Below are positions 56,257 to 64,000 of a DNA stretch of 64,000 nt, piece by piece. Made by a program: the position numbers and the translations under genes. The DNA is from Candidatus Spongiihabitans thiooxidans (GTDB lineage: Bacteria > Pseudomonadota > Gammaproteobacteria > Arenicellales > Poriferihabitantaceae): contig LFLB01000025.1 in the NCBI GenBank assembly GCA_001543005.1, positions 26,362-90,361 of the forward strand, in the 5' to 3' direction. A model generated the notes under the pieces. The model saw nothing but the letters and a program-made list of their open reading frames with translations, had not been told where the DNA came from and did not search any database. Position 1 is the stretch's first letter; every line of letters starts with the position of its first letter.

Positions 56257-56750
56257 ATCATTATGACACAGATAAGAATTTTTAACGTCCTATGCGAGCG
56301 TTATAGCACACTCGTTGGTACCCGGTTTCATTCAAGATACCAGGATTTGATGGATCAGGGGCAAATTACACGTACCCATGCGAATGCAAATCCGGCACCT
56401 GCATAAAAATAAATCGTAAAAACTTAAAGCCGATCTGGCGGCATCAGATTCAGGGTTCGATTTCGTCTGACAATAGGCTTAAAAACTGAATAGCTGATTT
56501 ATACTAAAATTCTGTTGAAAAATTCGGTTCTTAAACGCAGTTCCTCAATCGGCAAATCGATCTGGATTGCAGATTGATGTTTATTCTCCACGCCGGGTCG
56601 TGGATTTTTGTCATAGGTAGTGAACCCGGATACGGGCTGGTTATTCACCCGCTTATGACATAAACTACTTCGGTAACAAAAAATTCCGAAGTACATAGCG
56701 CAATATCAATGATCATTAACGAATATTTTCAAACGCTCAGGAGAAAACTC
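56257..56750. other. Gap upstream of the SLC13 permease and gfa genes
   Basis: Divergent promoter region. No gene was recognised: the short frames on either strand (up to 73 codons) have no family features. The near-match GTGAACCCGGATA at 56621-56633 is one more copy of the dispersed motif. No strong promoter hexamers stand out. Confidence 0.4.
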
Positions 56751-57311
56751 ATGAAAACTGTTTCTATACATCCCGCTGTTGATAACGGCGTTACTCAAGG
56801 CGATGCTAATTTTTCCGGTGGTACGCTGCAATGCCACTGCAGCAACGACAAAGTCGAAGTTAGCATTGGCGCGCAAACTGCACATAACCATGTTTGTGGG
56901 TGTTCAAAATGTTGGAAACCCACTGGTGCATTGTTTTCGCAGGTGGCCGTCGTTTCCAGAGACGCATTGGCGGTTACCGCTAACGAAGACAAGTTACATA
57001 TTATTGATGAGGATGCCGTCATTCAACGCCATGCCTGTAAAGAATGCGGTGCGCATCTGTATGGCCGTATTGAAAACACCGGACATCCTTTCCACGGCTT
57101 AGATTTTGTACACACAGAACTCTCATCACAAACCGGATGGTCGGCGCCAGTATTTGCCGCGTTCGTGTCTTCAATCCTGGAGACAGGCGCTAAAAAACCT
57201 GATGAGATGGCCGCTGTTCGAGCCCGTCTAACTGAGTTAGGGCTTGAACCTTATGACTGTCTTTCTCCAGCGTTGATGGATATGATCGCAGCACACGGTG
57301 CACCTGATTAA
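56751..57311 (+). CDS. gfa: S-(hydroxymethyl)glutathione synthase-like protein (Gfa)
   Basis: A 186-residue zinc protein of the GFA/CENP-V family. Gfa promotes addition of formaldehyde to glutathione, the first step of glutathione-dependent formaldehyde removal. Cysteine sites typical of the family are [30 protein letters not shown] and [29 protein letters not shown] and the C-terminal [15 protein letters not shown] are the Gfa-specific parts. The ATG at 56751 has AGGAG at ideal distance; an upstream frame start is rejected. The activity of the family is debated (it may be a carrier). Its nearness to the pqq genes suggests a link to alcohol oxidation. Confidence 0.88.
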   Translation: MKTVSIHPAVDNGVTQGDANFSGGTLQCHCSNDKVEVSIGAQTAHNHVCGCSKCWKPTGALFSQVAVVSRDALAVTANEDKLHIIDEDAVIQRHACKECGAHLYGRIENTGHPFHGLDFVHTELSSQTGWSAPVFAAFVSSILETGAKKPDEMAAVRARLTELGLEPYDCLSPALMDMIAAHGAPD

Positions 57312-57326
57312 GGCGCCACTCTTTCT

Positions 57327-57357
57327 AAAAGCCCGTCCGAAGCCGACGGGCTTTTTT
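57327..57357 (+). terminator. Intrinsic terminator after gfa
   Basis: AAAAGCCCGTC (57327-57337) pairs with GACGGGCTTTT, loop CGAAGCC, followed by a run of six T (57352-57357). This classical rho-independent terminator ends gfa 16 bases after the stop codon, so the downstream peptidase gene has its own promoter or is read at a low level from gfa. Confidence 0.9.
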
Positions 57358-57411
57358 ATCGCAGAGATATTTATGTAACTCTGAATTCTGTTTGTAAAAG
57401 CTGGCAATTGC

Positions 57412-60237
57412 ATGTTAGCCCAAGCAGCCCCGGCGCTTATGCCTGAAATCATCAAAAGCCCGACGGACACGCGCGAATATCGTGCGCTTGTGCTCAACAA
57501 TGGGCTAAAAGTCATGCTCATCTTTGATGATAAAGCGGATCAAGCGGCGGCCGCGCTGGATATTCAGGTGGGCAGTGGTCACGACCCGGATGACCGGCAG
57601 GGGCTTGCACATTTCCTTGAACACATGCTGTTTCTTGGTACCAGACAATACCCTGAGGCAGGGGAGTACCAGCAGTTTATCAGTGGGCATGGTGGATCGT
57701 ACAATGCGTCTACTGCGTTAGGTTCTACCAACTATTTTTTCAATATTTCACCGAATTTTCTGGAACGCGCACTGAAACGGTTCTCGCAGTTTTTTATCGC
57801 TCCCCTGTTCAACAAAACCTGTATCAATCGTGAACGTTCGATCGTACATTCGGAATACGTGGCGCGTAAAAAAGATGAAGACTCCAGACTGAGTGCCGCA
57901 CGTGGCGAGCTTTTTAATCCACAGCATCCGAGTCGTAAATTTACGGCAGGCAACCTGCAAACCTTGGCAGATCGAGTAAACAGCTCAGTGCGCGATGATT
58001 TAATTGATTTTTTCGAGCGTTACTATCATGCACAACGTATGGCGCTGGTAGTGGTCAGCCCTCACGCACTGGATCAGTTGCAATACTGGGTTGAGGGGGA
58101 ATTCAATGCGATTGCCTCTCAGGGGGAGGCCTACCAACCTTTTACCGCCCCTCTTGTGACAGCGAACGATGTCCCCAGGGTACTCAGGCTAAAGCCGATC
58201 AAGGAGGTGCGGCAAGTGACTTACTGTTTCCCCATTGAATCTGTGTATCCCTACACCGATACCAGGCCGAGCCATTATTTGTCTGCCTTTCTAGGGCATC
58301 AAGGACAAGGTTCATTACTGGCCTTGCTTAAAGCACGAGCCTGGGCCAATTCTCTAAACGCCGGGTTGGGGTATAGTGATGACATTCAGGCGATGTTTGA
58401 TATCAATATCAGCCTGAGTGAGCTGGGTTTTCAACACATCGACGAAATTGGTGAGCTGCTTTTTGCGATGATTAAGCTCATTGCGAAAAAAGGCGTAACT
58501 TCAGCGTACTTTGAAGAGTTGAAGCAAATGGCTGAGCTTGATTTTCGATTTCAGGATAAAGTGGACGAATCCAGGTTGGTCCAGCGAGTGGCCGGCTTAT
58601 TGCATCGTTATGAAGCGGTTGAGGTATTGTCTGTTCCCGGTCTTTATGGTCAGTACGACCCAACCGTCATCAAGCTTATTCTGAACAGTTTGCACCCGGA
58701 TAATGTGCAATTGATCATTACCGATCCAGATCTTGTGACCAGTGAGACTACACAGTGGTACGATGTTGACTATGCGATTGACAGCATAGGCGAGGACAAG
58801 TTGACACGCTGGCGTCAGGTCAAAGTTATAGCGGAGTTGATACTACCCGGACCCAACCCATTCATCCCTAAGCACCTTACGTTGACGTCACCAAAAGCGG
58901 GGGTAAGCGAGGTAGAAAACAAGCCCGTTAAAGTTCTGGATGAACGCAATATACAGGTATGGCACCAGACACTGTTACGTTTTGGCCAGCCTAAAGCAGA
59001 ATTTTCTTGCGCCCTGCGCTCGCCGGTTGTCAGCCACTCGGCTAAACACGCGGTGCTAACGACAATATTTGTACGGATATTGAGAGAGGTATTAAGAACT
59101 GAAGTTTATTCGGCGTATCTTGCGGGCATGGGGTATCGAGTCGATCAAAACCCGGAAGGCTTGAGTGTGCGAATAAACGGCTATTCGGATCAGCAATCAA
59201 ATTTGCTTGGTGAAATTGTCAGGCTGATTCTGTCGATCAAGATTGACCAGGAAACTTTTAACTTTCAGCACGAATATGTTAAGCGAGGCTTAAAAAATGA
59301 ATTGAAAGCCCACCCCTTCAAAGTAGCGATCAACGGTATTTACGATGTGTTGTTGACCTCTAGATGGCTCGTGCAGGAACAACTGTCTGCACTGGAACGT
59401 ATAAGCTGCGAAGCCCTTATCACACATATTCAAAGATTGCTCAATGACGCTCAATTGTTGGTGTTGTCGGTGGGGAATATGAGTGAGGACGATAGCGTAC
59501 GTGCGGGAAAATTGATGACGCATTTGTCGCCCGATGTTGCAACCGGGTCATCGGTGCAACCTGAAAAAGTGCGTAAACTCAACGCCGGTCAATGGGCGCT
59601 TATTACTTCGCCAGCGGAACACAGCGATGCCGCTATCGCATTGATCTTTCAGGGTAAATCTAAGGAAATAAAAGAATTGGCGGCGACACAGTTGATGGGT
59701 GAACTCATCCACCCGCCCTTTTTTCAGGCACTGAGAACCGAAGCGAAGGTGGGTTATATCGTATCGGCTTTCGCATTTAACTTGTGCGATACGCCCGCGT
59801 TGGGATTCTCGGTGCAATCCAATCGTCATTCGGTGAACGATATTATAGACTTGACCGGCACGTTTTTACACAACTATGCGCAGACTTTGTCTGTACTGCC
59901 CGCAAAAAGTTTTGCTGCGAGCAAGGCCGGGCTGGTTGCACGACTGATGCGCAAAGATAAACATCTGGGCGATGTGGCTTCTCGCTATTGGGCAGAACTT
60001 GATCGCCAGGCTTATGATTTTACTACGCGTGAGCGATTGGTCGCGGAGATTGAGGCAATGGACAAATTAGCCCTGTGTAACTATTACCGCAACCTGGTGT
60101 TGGATGAACAGGCTGCTGTCTTGTTGAGTGTTTGCCATGGAGATCAATCTACCGAACTTGCCTTGCCTGTTTTGAAACAAGCTGGCAAGGCCCTCTCAGC
60201 CGAGCGCATACGTAATTCATTACAGAATTATTTTTAG
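57412..60237 (+). CDS. M16-family zinc metallopeptidase (insulinase/PqqF-like)
   Basis: A 941-residue metallopeptidase with four M16 half-domains. The inverted zinc motif HFLEH is at residues 67-71 (His67, Glu70 base, His71). The third ligand lies in the IVHSEYVARKKDEDSRLSAA block about 75 residues later. The N-terminus shows REYRALVLNNGLKVMLIFDD, the C-terminal half has lost the motif as in pitrilysin. Length fits E. coli pitrilysin (962); I see no signal peptide in the first residues. The gene is convergent with pqqE, 280 bp away. In Pseudomonas and Klebsiella an M16 peptidase (PqqF, with PqqG) cleaves PqqA to free the PQQ precursor, so this is a candidate for that role; a general peptidase cannot be excluded. 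Confidence 0.88.
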   Translation: MLAQAAPALMPEIIKSPTDTREYRALVLNNGLKVMLIFDDKADQAAAALDIQVGSGHDPDDRQGLAHFLEHMLFLGTRQYPEAGEYQQFISGHGGSYNASTALGSTNYFFNISPNFLERALKRFSQFFIAPLFNKTCINRERSIVHSEYVARKKDEDSRLSAARGELFNPQHPSRKFTAGNLQTLADRVNSSVRDDLIDFFERYYHAQRMALVVVSPHALDQLQYWVEGEFNAIASQGEAYQPFTAPLVTANDVPRVLRLKPIKEVRQVTYCFPIESVYPYTDTRPSHYLSAFLGHQGQGSLLALLKARAWANSLNAGLGYSDDIQAMFDINISLSELGFQHIDEIGELLFAMIKLIAKKGVTSAYFEELKQMAELDFRFQDKVDESRLVQRVAGLLHRYEAVEVLSVPGLYGQYDPTVIKLILNSLHPDNVQLIITDPDLVTSETTQWYDVDYAIDSIGEDKLTRWRQVKVIAELILPGPNPFIPKHLTLTSPKAGVSEVENKPVKVLDERNIQVWHQTLLRFGQPKAEFSCALRSPVVSHSAKHAVLTTIFVRILREVLRTEVYSAYLAGMGYRVDQNPEGLSVRINGYSDQQSNLLGEIVRLILSIKIDQETFNFQHEYVKRGLKNELKAHPFKVAINGIYDVLLTSRWLVQEQLSALERISCEALITHIQRLLNDAQLLVLSVGNMSEDDSVRAGKLMTHLSPDVATGSSVQPEKVRKLNAGQWALITSPAEHSDAAIALIFQGKSKEIKELAATQLMGELIHPPFFQALRTEAKVGYIVSAFAFNLCDTPALGFSVQSNRHSVNDIIDLTGTFLHNYAQTLSVLPAKSFAASKAGLVARLMRKDKHLGDVASRYWAELDRQAYDFTTRERLVAEIEAMDKLALCNYYRNLVLDEQAAVLLSVCHGDQSTELALPVLKQAGKALSAERIRNSLQNYF

Positions 60238-60403
60238 GGAGAAGGTTACCTCAAACAGTGGCTTGAAAGGCGAAAAGAGGAACTCAAATCAGCCGCTGCG
60301 CTCAGGGAGCCTAGCGAAATTCTGATGCAAAAGCAACTTAATTGGGCGGGTGAAAGACCCATTATGGATGAACCAACCCGGCGGGAAATCAACTGCAAAT
60401 AAT
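60238..60403 (+). other. Unrecognised open remnant after the M16 gene
   Basis: In frame with the M16 stop codon (TAG at 60235) the sequence stays open for about 55 codons: GEGYLKQWLERRKEELKSAA and later PIMDEPTRREINCK, ending in a TAA at about 60403. It looks like the tail of some protein rather than random DNA, but I cannot name a family. It could be a degraded downstream gene or a fused tail. The gap to pqqE has nothing else. Confidence 0.3.
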
Positions 60404-60519
60404 TATAACGAAACCAGATCTAAGAATAACATCATGATTCCCGGCATGGTTCATGCCTTATAACAGGCGTACGGGTCGGGTGAATGTTAGCTGGAAAATT
60501 GATACTCGTGTTTATTTGC

Positions 60520-61656
60520 CTATAAGACTTTGGAGTTCTGCGGGTTCCTGAAATATACTCTCTGGCTGTGGGCAGGTTCGCCTGACTCTTTGGCGGATTT
60601 AATCGCCTGCTCAATCACGTTGTGATGGGGAGATTTGCTGCAAACCGGATCGGCATTGGTGGCATCGCCGGTTAATAAGTAGGCTTGGCAGCGACAACCA
60701 CCAAAATCTTTAACCTTTTCTGGACAGCTGCGACAAGGCTCCTGCATCCAATCGTTTCCGCGGAAGCGATTAAAGGCATTACTCTGATACCAGACTTCTG
60801 AGATCGAGTGATCATTGACATTGGGGAAATCAATGTCGGGGAGTTCTCGCGCCGCATGGCAGGGAAGTGCTACGCCATCTGGCGCCACCGTCAAAAAGGT
60901 TGTGCCCCAGCCATTCATGCACGCTTTCGGGCGATCCGAGTAGTAATCAGGCACAACGTAGTATATCTTCATATTTCCCTTTACGCCCTTCTTTTCCTTG
61001 TAGGCCTGAGCGATGCTTTCTGATGACTCAAGTTGCTCTTTGGTGGGCAACAGATAATCGCGATTTACTTTGGCCCAGCCGTAATATTGCGTATTGGCCA
61101 GCTCAACGTAGTCTGCACCCAGTTCAGTGGCCATTTCCAGGATATTTTGCATCTGGTGTATGTTCTGTCGGTGAATCACCACACAAAGCACCATCGGATA
61201 GCCGGATTCTTTTACCCAACGAGCGACTTGTTTTTTATGCTCAAAGCTGTCCGTCCCCGCCAGATAATTATTCAGTTCGGCAGTACTGGCCTGGATACTG
61301 AGCTGGATGTGGTCGAGCCCTGCCGTTTGCATGATCTGGATTTTGTCTTTGCTCAACCCATACCCGGAAGTAATTAGATTACTGTAGTAACCAAGCGAAC
61401 GCGCGTGACGGATAATTTCGACCAGGTCTTTACGTACCAACGGTTCGCCACCAGACAAACCGAGTTGTACGGCACCCAACTCACGAGCCTGGCTAAGTAC
61501 TCGCTTCCAATCTTCCGTACTCAATTCTGACTTTATGCCGGCATAATTAACCGGATTGGAGCAGTATGGGCATTGTAACGGGCAGGCATAGGTCAGCTCG
61601 GCCAATATCCAACGTGGTGGGGTGATTGATGGCGTTGTCGTTGAGTTACTGTTCAT
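60520..61656 (-). CDS. pqqE: PqqA peptide cyclase (radical SAM)
   Basis: PqqE forms the carbon-carbon bond between the conserved Glu and Tyr of PqqA, helped by PqqD. The radical-SAM motif CPLQCPYCS has Cys25, Cys29 and Cys32. The SPASM cluster cysteines are in [43 protein letters not shown] and the AYLLTGDA block. Length 378 is usual. pqqD lies eight bases upstream, in the standard order pqqA-B-C-D-E. The last residues ([10 protein letters not shown]) form an unimportant tail. Confidence 0.98.
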   Translation of the reverse strand: MNSNSTTTPSITPPRWILAELTYACPLQCPYCSNPVNYAGIKSELSTEDWKRVLSQARELGAVQLGLSGGEPLVRKDLVEIIRHARSLGYYSNLITSGYGLSKDKIQIMQTAGLDHIQLSIQASTAELNNYLAGTDSFEHKKQVARWVKESGYPMVLCVVIHRQNIHQMQNILEMATELGADYVELANTQYYGWAKVNRDYLLPTKEQLESSESIAQAYKEKKGVKGNMKIYYVVPDYYSDRPKACMNGWGTTFLTVAPDGVALPCHAARELPDIDFPNVNDHSISEVWYQSNAFNRFRGNDWMQEPCRSCPEKVKDFGGCRCQAYLLTGDATNADPVCSKSPHHNVIEQAIKSAKESGEPAHSQRVYFRNPQNSKVL

Positions 61657-61664
61657 GGGTGTGT

Positions 61665-61946
61665 TCAGGTTTTTAGCAGCACCCAGTTTTTTTCCAATGC
61701 TGTGGTCAGGAAATTAGCCACATCATCGTTGATGTCGCTAACAGAAAACTGTTTTTCAAGCGCACTGACAATTTCGCTGAAGCTGCGTTCACCATCGCAG
61801 AGTTTTAAAATAGCCGCCGAAGAAGCATTGAGTTCGACCATTCCTTCGGGGTACAAAATAACGTGTTTTTCCTGTGCGGGCTCCCACTGTAGTCGATTTA
61901 ATTTGGAAAACGTAAATACGCTGTTATTTGAGATTGGATCGCACAT
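61665..61946 (-). CDS. pqqD: PqqA-binding chaperone PqqD
   Basis: PqqD is a RiPP recognition element that binds the PqqA peptide and delivers it to PqqE. At 93 residues it is normal. The family pattern is clear: [40 protein letters not shown] and [13 protein letters not shown], giving winged-helix-like strands and helices. It has a 14-bp gap to pqqC and eight bases to pqqE, within one operon. Confidence 0.96.
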   Translation of the reverse strand: MCDPISNNSVFTFSKLNRLQWEPAQEKHVILYPEGMVELNASSAAILKLCDGERSFSEIVSALEKQFSVSDINDDVANFLTTALEKNWVLLKT

Positions 61947-61960
61947 TGGCTTTCCAGCAG

Positions 61961-62701
61961 TTAAATATTGCTATCAATATTGTAATAGGGTGGCATGTGA
62001 TGCATATAAGCCATATACATGCTATCGGCCATGGTCCAAAGCACATCAAGCTTGAATTTAAGAATGGAGAGCATTTTCTCCTGCGCTTCGCGCGTTCGAT
62101 ACCAGTCCAGCGTGATTTCAAGGCCATGCTTAACATCGCGTCGGGCTTCGCTAAGTCGTTTACGAAAGTATTTGTATCCTTTTAAATCAACCCAGGGATA
62201 ATGCGATGGCCAGTTATCCAGGCGTTGCCGGTGTATTTTGGGCGCAAATAATTCCGTAAGCGAAGAGCTTGCGGCTTCATGCCAATCGGCGCGACGGGCG
62301 AAGTTCACGTAAGCGTCCACCGAAAAGCGAACCCCGGGCAAAACGTGCTCCTCGCTGACGATTTCTTCACGGCTCAATCCCACTGCTTGGCCGAGTTGTA
62401 TCCATGCTTCAATACCGCCTGGATTATCCGCATGACCATCGTGCTCAAGAATGCGTTGTATCCACAGTGCACGGGTCTTTCGATCCGGACAGTTTGCCAT
62501 GATGGCCGCATCTTTAATCGGAATAGAAATCTGATAATAATAACGATTAGCGACCCAGCCTCGAATCTGCGCTTCATTGAGTTTGCCCTCATTCATCAGC
62601 ACATGATAGGGATGATGAATATGGTAATAGCACTCCATCCCAAGCAGTTGCGCTTTAAATTCATCCTTTGACCAGGGTGTTTTATCAACCGTGCCATTCA
62701 T
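61961..62701 (-). CDS. pqqC: Pyrroloquinoline-quinone synthase
   Basis: PqqC performs the last ring closure and eight-electron oxidation of the PQQ precursor without a metal. Family signatures are [57 protein letters not shown] and [40 protein letters not shown] follows. Length 246 is standard. The gap to pqqB is 62 bp, larger than the rest of the operon, and could carry an RNA-processing or weak regulatory site; none is evident. Confidence 0.98.
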   Translation of the reverse strand: MNGTVDKTPWSKDEFKAQLLGMECYYHIHHPYHVLMNEGKLNEAQIRGWVANRYYYQISIPIKDAAIMANCPDRKTRALWIQRILEHDGHADNPGGIEAWIQLGQAVGLSREEIVSEEHVLPGVRFSVDAYVNFARRADWHEAASSSLTELFAPKIHRQRLDNWPSHYPWVDLKGYKYFRKRLSEARRDVKHGLEITLDWYRTREAQEKMLSILKFKLDVLWTMADSMYMAYMHHMPPYYNIDSNI

Positions 62702-62763
62702 TGTTCTAGCGAGTTCACCAAATGTTTACGGCATATATAAAGTTGAGCCATCGTTACCGCGGA

Positions 62764-63678
62764 TTACAAAAAAATTGTTTGTCCATCATAACAGACGCCG
62801 ATATTGGCGCGGGCAAGTTCAGCATGTTCCGGACTGTCTTCGTTTAAAATTGGATTCGTATTATTAATGTGAATCAAATGTTTTTCTGTTTTCTCCGGCA
62901 ACCCGCTCAAGACCTCAATCATCCCGCCCTTGGCCGATTGCGGTAAATGACCTATATCTCGAGCATATTTGTCGAACCCGCAAGTTTTAACCAACTCATC
63001 ATCTGTCCAGAAGGTACCATCAACCAGTACGCAGTCTGCTTGTCGCATAGCCGACAGAACGTGTGCTTCAATAGACCCCAAACCCGGTGCGTAATACAGT
63101 TTTTTTCCGTTTGATATTTGTTCGATGGTCACGCCGATATTATCGCCGGGTGTTGCATTATTTCGGTTAGGTGAGTAAGGTGGCGCTCTGCTGGCAAGCG
63201 CGTGCGCAGTGATTTTGATATCACTTATATCATTGATCATGAAGGAACAGCCATCAATGGGGACAACATGGTGATTGACGCCACAGTAATGTGAAAGCAT
63301 CGTAATTATCGGAAAATGCGTCAATAAATCGCGCTTAACGACGCTGGTCGTGTAAAGCTCCAGTGGCTCGCCTTCCCTTAGGATTAACAGCCCAGTACAG
63401 TGGTCGATTTGGCCATCAACCAGTAATATTGCCTTGATGCCTGTTCCCCGCACCGCATTTTGCGGGTGTGCTTCGTCGAAAAATTCCAGTTGAGTTCGAA
63501 CATCCGGGGAGGCGTTGATCAACAACCAGTTTTGCTTGTCGGCGGAGATAGCAATCGACGACTGTGTTCTCGGTTTCCCGGAGAACAGATCAAGACGCAA
63601 ACTTTTACAGTTTGGGCAGTTACAGTTCCATTGCGGGAAGCCACCGCCCGCAGCCGCACCTAGTACTCTGATATACAA
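62764..63678 (-). CDS. pqqB: PQQ biosynthesis protein PqqB (metallo-beta-lactamase-fold hydroxylase)
   Basis: PqqB belongs to the metallo-beta-lactamase fold and is thought to hydroxylate the tyrosine of the PQQ precursor. It starts with VLGAAAGGGFPQWNCNCPNC, a sequence highly diagnostic of the family, including cysteines that bind structural zinc. LVDGQIDHCTGLLILREGEP and HLIHINNTNPILNEDSPE contain the metal-site histidines and aspartates. Length 304 is typical. It follows pqqA after a terminator-like hairpin. Confidence 0.98.
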   Translation of the reverse strand: MYIRVLGAAAGGGFPQWNCNCPNCKSLRLDLFSGKPRTQSSIAISADKQNWLLINASPDVRTQLEFFDEAHPQNAVRGTGIKAILLVDGQIDHCTGLLILREGEPLELYTTSVVKRDLLTHFPIITMLSHYCGVNHHVVPIDGCSFMINDISDIKITAHALASRAPPYSPNRNNATPGDNIGVTIEQISNGKKLYYAPGLGSIEAHVLSAMRQADCVLVDGTFWTDDELVKTCGFDKYARDIGHLPQSAKGGMIEVLSGLPEKTEKHLIHINNTNPILNEDSPEHAELARANIGVCYDGQTIFL

Positions 63679-63695
63679 ACAAAAATATCAGTGCT

Positions 63696-63718
63696 AAAAA
63701 GAAAGGGCGTTACCGCCC
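63696..63718 (-). terminator. Intrinsic terminator/attenuator between pqqA and pqqB
   Basis: On the minus strand GGGCG-GTAA-CGCCC (63718-63705) is followed by TTTCTTTTT (63704-63696), 13 bases after the pqqA stop. In other PQQ operons a terminator here keeps pqqA mRNA much more abundant than that of the enzyme genes, because PqqA is consumed as substrate. The stem is short but GC-rich and the T tract is good. Confidence 0.75.
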
Positions 63719-63731
63719 CTTCGCACAGCAC

Positions 63732-63806
63732 TTAGCGATTGTCGATGTAAAGTGTTACTTCAAAGCCTAAACGGATGTCTTTGTAAGTGGGTGTTTCCCA
63801 TTTCAT
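63732..63806 (-). CDS. pqqA: PQQ precursor peptide PqqA
   Basis: A 24-residue peptide beginning MKWETPTYKDIRLGFEVTLY and ending IDNR. The conserved pair Glu16 and Tyr20 in GFEVTLY provides all the atoms of PQQ. The start has GAGG eight bases upstream. The gene is shorter than common ORF-finder limits but its order (pqqA directly before pqqB), motif, promoter and downstream attenuator make it secure. The Trp3 and the KDIRLGF helix are also shared with other gammaproteobacterial PqqA peptides. Confidence 0.97.
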   Translation of the reverse strand: MKWETPTYKDIRLGFEVTLYIDNR

Positions 63807-63839
63807 AACATTATCCTCACATTGTGGGGTTATCGGGCT

Positions 63840-63863
63840 GGCGCTTCATTTTTGAATAGCGCC
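63840..63863 (-). promoter_or_regulatory. Hairpin in the pqqA 5' leader
   Basis: GGCGCT (63840-63845) and AGCGCC (63858-63863) pair, with an inner TCA/TGA match, forming a stem in the untranslated leader between the promoter and the pqqA start. It could stabilise the abundant pqqA RNA or affect translation; no known riboswitch pattern was recognised. Confidence 0.45.
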
Positions 63864-63878
63864 ATTAGAGAACATGCG

Positions 63879-63907
63879 AGTATAAAGACAATTTTAGCGA
63901 TTTACAA
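63879..63907 (-). promoter_or_regulatory. Sigma-70 promoter of the pqq operon
   Basis: On the minus strand TTGTAA (63907-63902) and TATACT (63884-63879) are separated by exactly 17 bases, about 75 bases before the pqqA ATG. Both hexamers have four or five of six consensus bases. It is the strongest promoter match I see in the window and lies where the pqqA promoter is expected. Confidence 0.75.
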
Positions 63908-64000
63908 CACCTAAATACCCTCTTGTTAATGATAAGTAATCTGTCCGCTTTTGTAACACGTAATGTGTCCGGATTTATAGTCGCTATTTTTGGAGTTGAC

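Overview
The window comes from the chromosome of a gammaproteobacterium. The gene orders gyrA-pheA-tyrA-aroA-cmk-rpsA-ihfB-lapA-lapB, queG-nnr-tsaE-amiC-mutL-miaA and hfq-hflX are typical of that class. So are MutL carrying its own endonuclease motif, a CsiV-like protein and methylthioinosine phosphorylase. I cannot place it below class level. Base composition is moderate over most of the window and visibly more GC-rich in two places: the transporter island at about 26-33.9 kb and the adhesin gene at about 50.4-54.3 kb.

Layout. 0-6.7 kb: hinT, ispF-ispD (MEP isoprenoid pathway), mfd, a CsiV-like gene and methylthioinosine phosphorylase. 6.8-12.6 kb: cell-envelope precursor and LPS-control genes (rmlA, hldD, heptose kinase, ugd, lapB, lapA). 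12.6-23 kb: ihfB, rpsA, cmk, aroA, tyrA, pheA and gyrA on the minus strand. Between tyrA and aroA, where hisC often sits, there is instead an IS30-type transposase remnant, palindromic repeats and a lone GIY-YIG nuclease gene. 23.2-25.1 kb: hflX and hfq. 25.1-34 kb: an island that separates hfq from miaA. It holds a wrecked citrate synthase fragment, a frameshifted PAS-protein gene, an AAA+ regulator without a GAFTGA loop, a spermidine/putrescine-type ABC transporter (ATPase gene frameshifted) and an aldehyde dehydrogenase. 34.1-42.9 kb: miaA, mutL, amiC, tsaE, nnr, a lipoprotein gene, a chloride-channel remnant and queG. 43-48 kb: an orphan DUF1902 protein, gamma-glutamyltransferase, a gamma-glutamylcyclotransferase-like protein, orn, rsmJ and fabI. 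48-56.3 kb: a tungsten-type aldehyde ferredoxin oxidoreductase, a short element bounded by perfect 27-bp inverted repeats, a repeat-rich trimeric autotransporter adhesin and an SLC13-type permease. 56.7-63.9 kb: a Gfa-like glutathione/formaldehyde protein, an M16 metallopeptidase and the complete pqqABCDE operon. The operon includes a 24-residue pqqA with a clear sigma-70 promoter and an intrinsic terminator/attenuator between pqqA and pqqB.

How the parts fit. The housekeeping operons are conserved. The accessory DNA sits at breakpoints inside them and is decaying: three gene remnants (IS30, citrate synthase, ClC channel), two single-frameshift genes in the island, palindromic repeats and short in-frame tandem repeats in otherwise normal enzymes. 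PQQ synthesis, Gfa, the aldehyde ferredoxin oxidoreductase and the island aldehyde dehydrogenase together suggest alcohol and aldehyde metabolism, but no PQQ-dependent dehydrogenase is in the window, so that is inference. I saw no rRNA, tRNA or CRISPR array. No wholly new multi-gene system stands out. The best leads are the island in the miaA-hfq operon, the GIY-YIG insertion, the RmlA with altered active-site motif, and the M16 peptidase beside the pqq operon.
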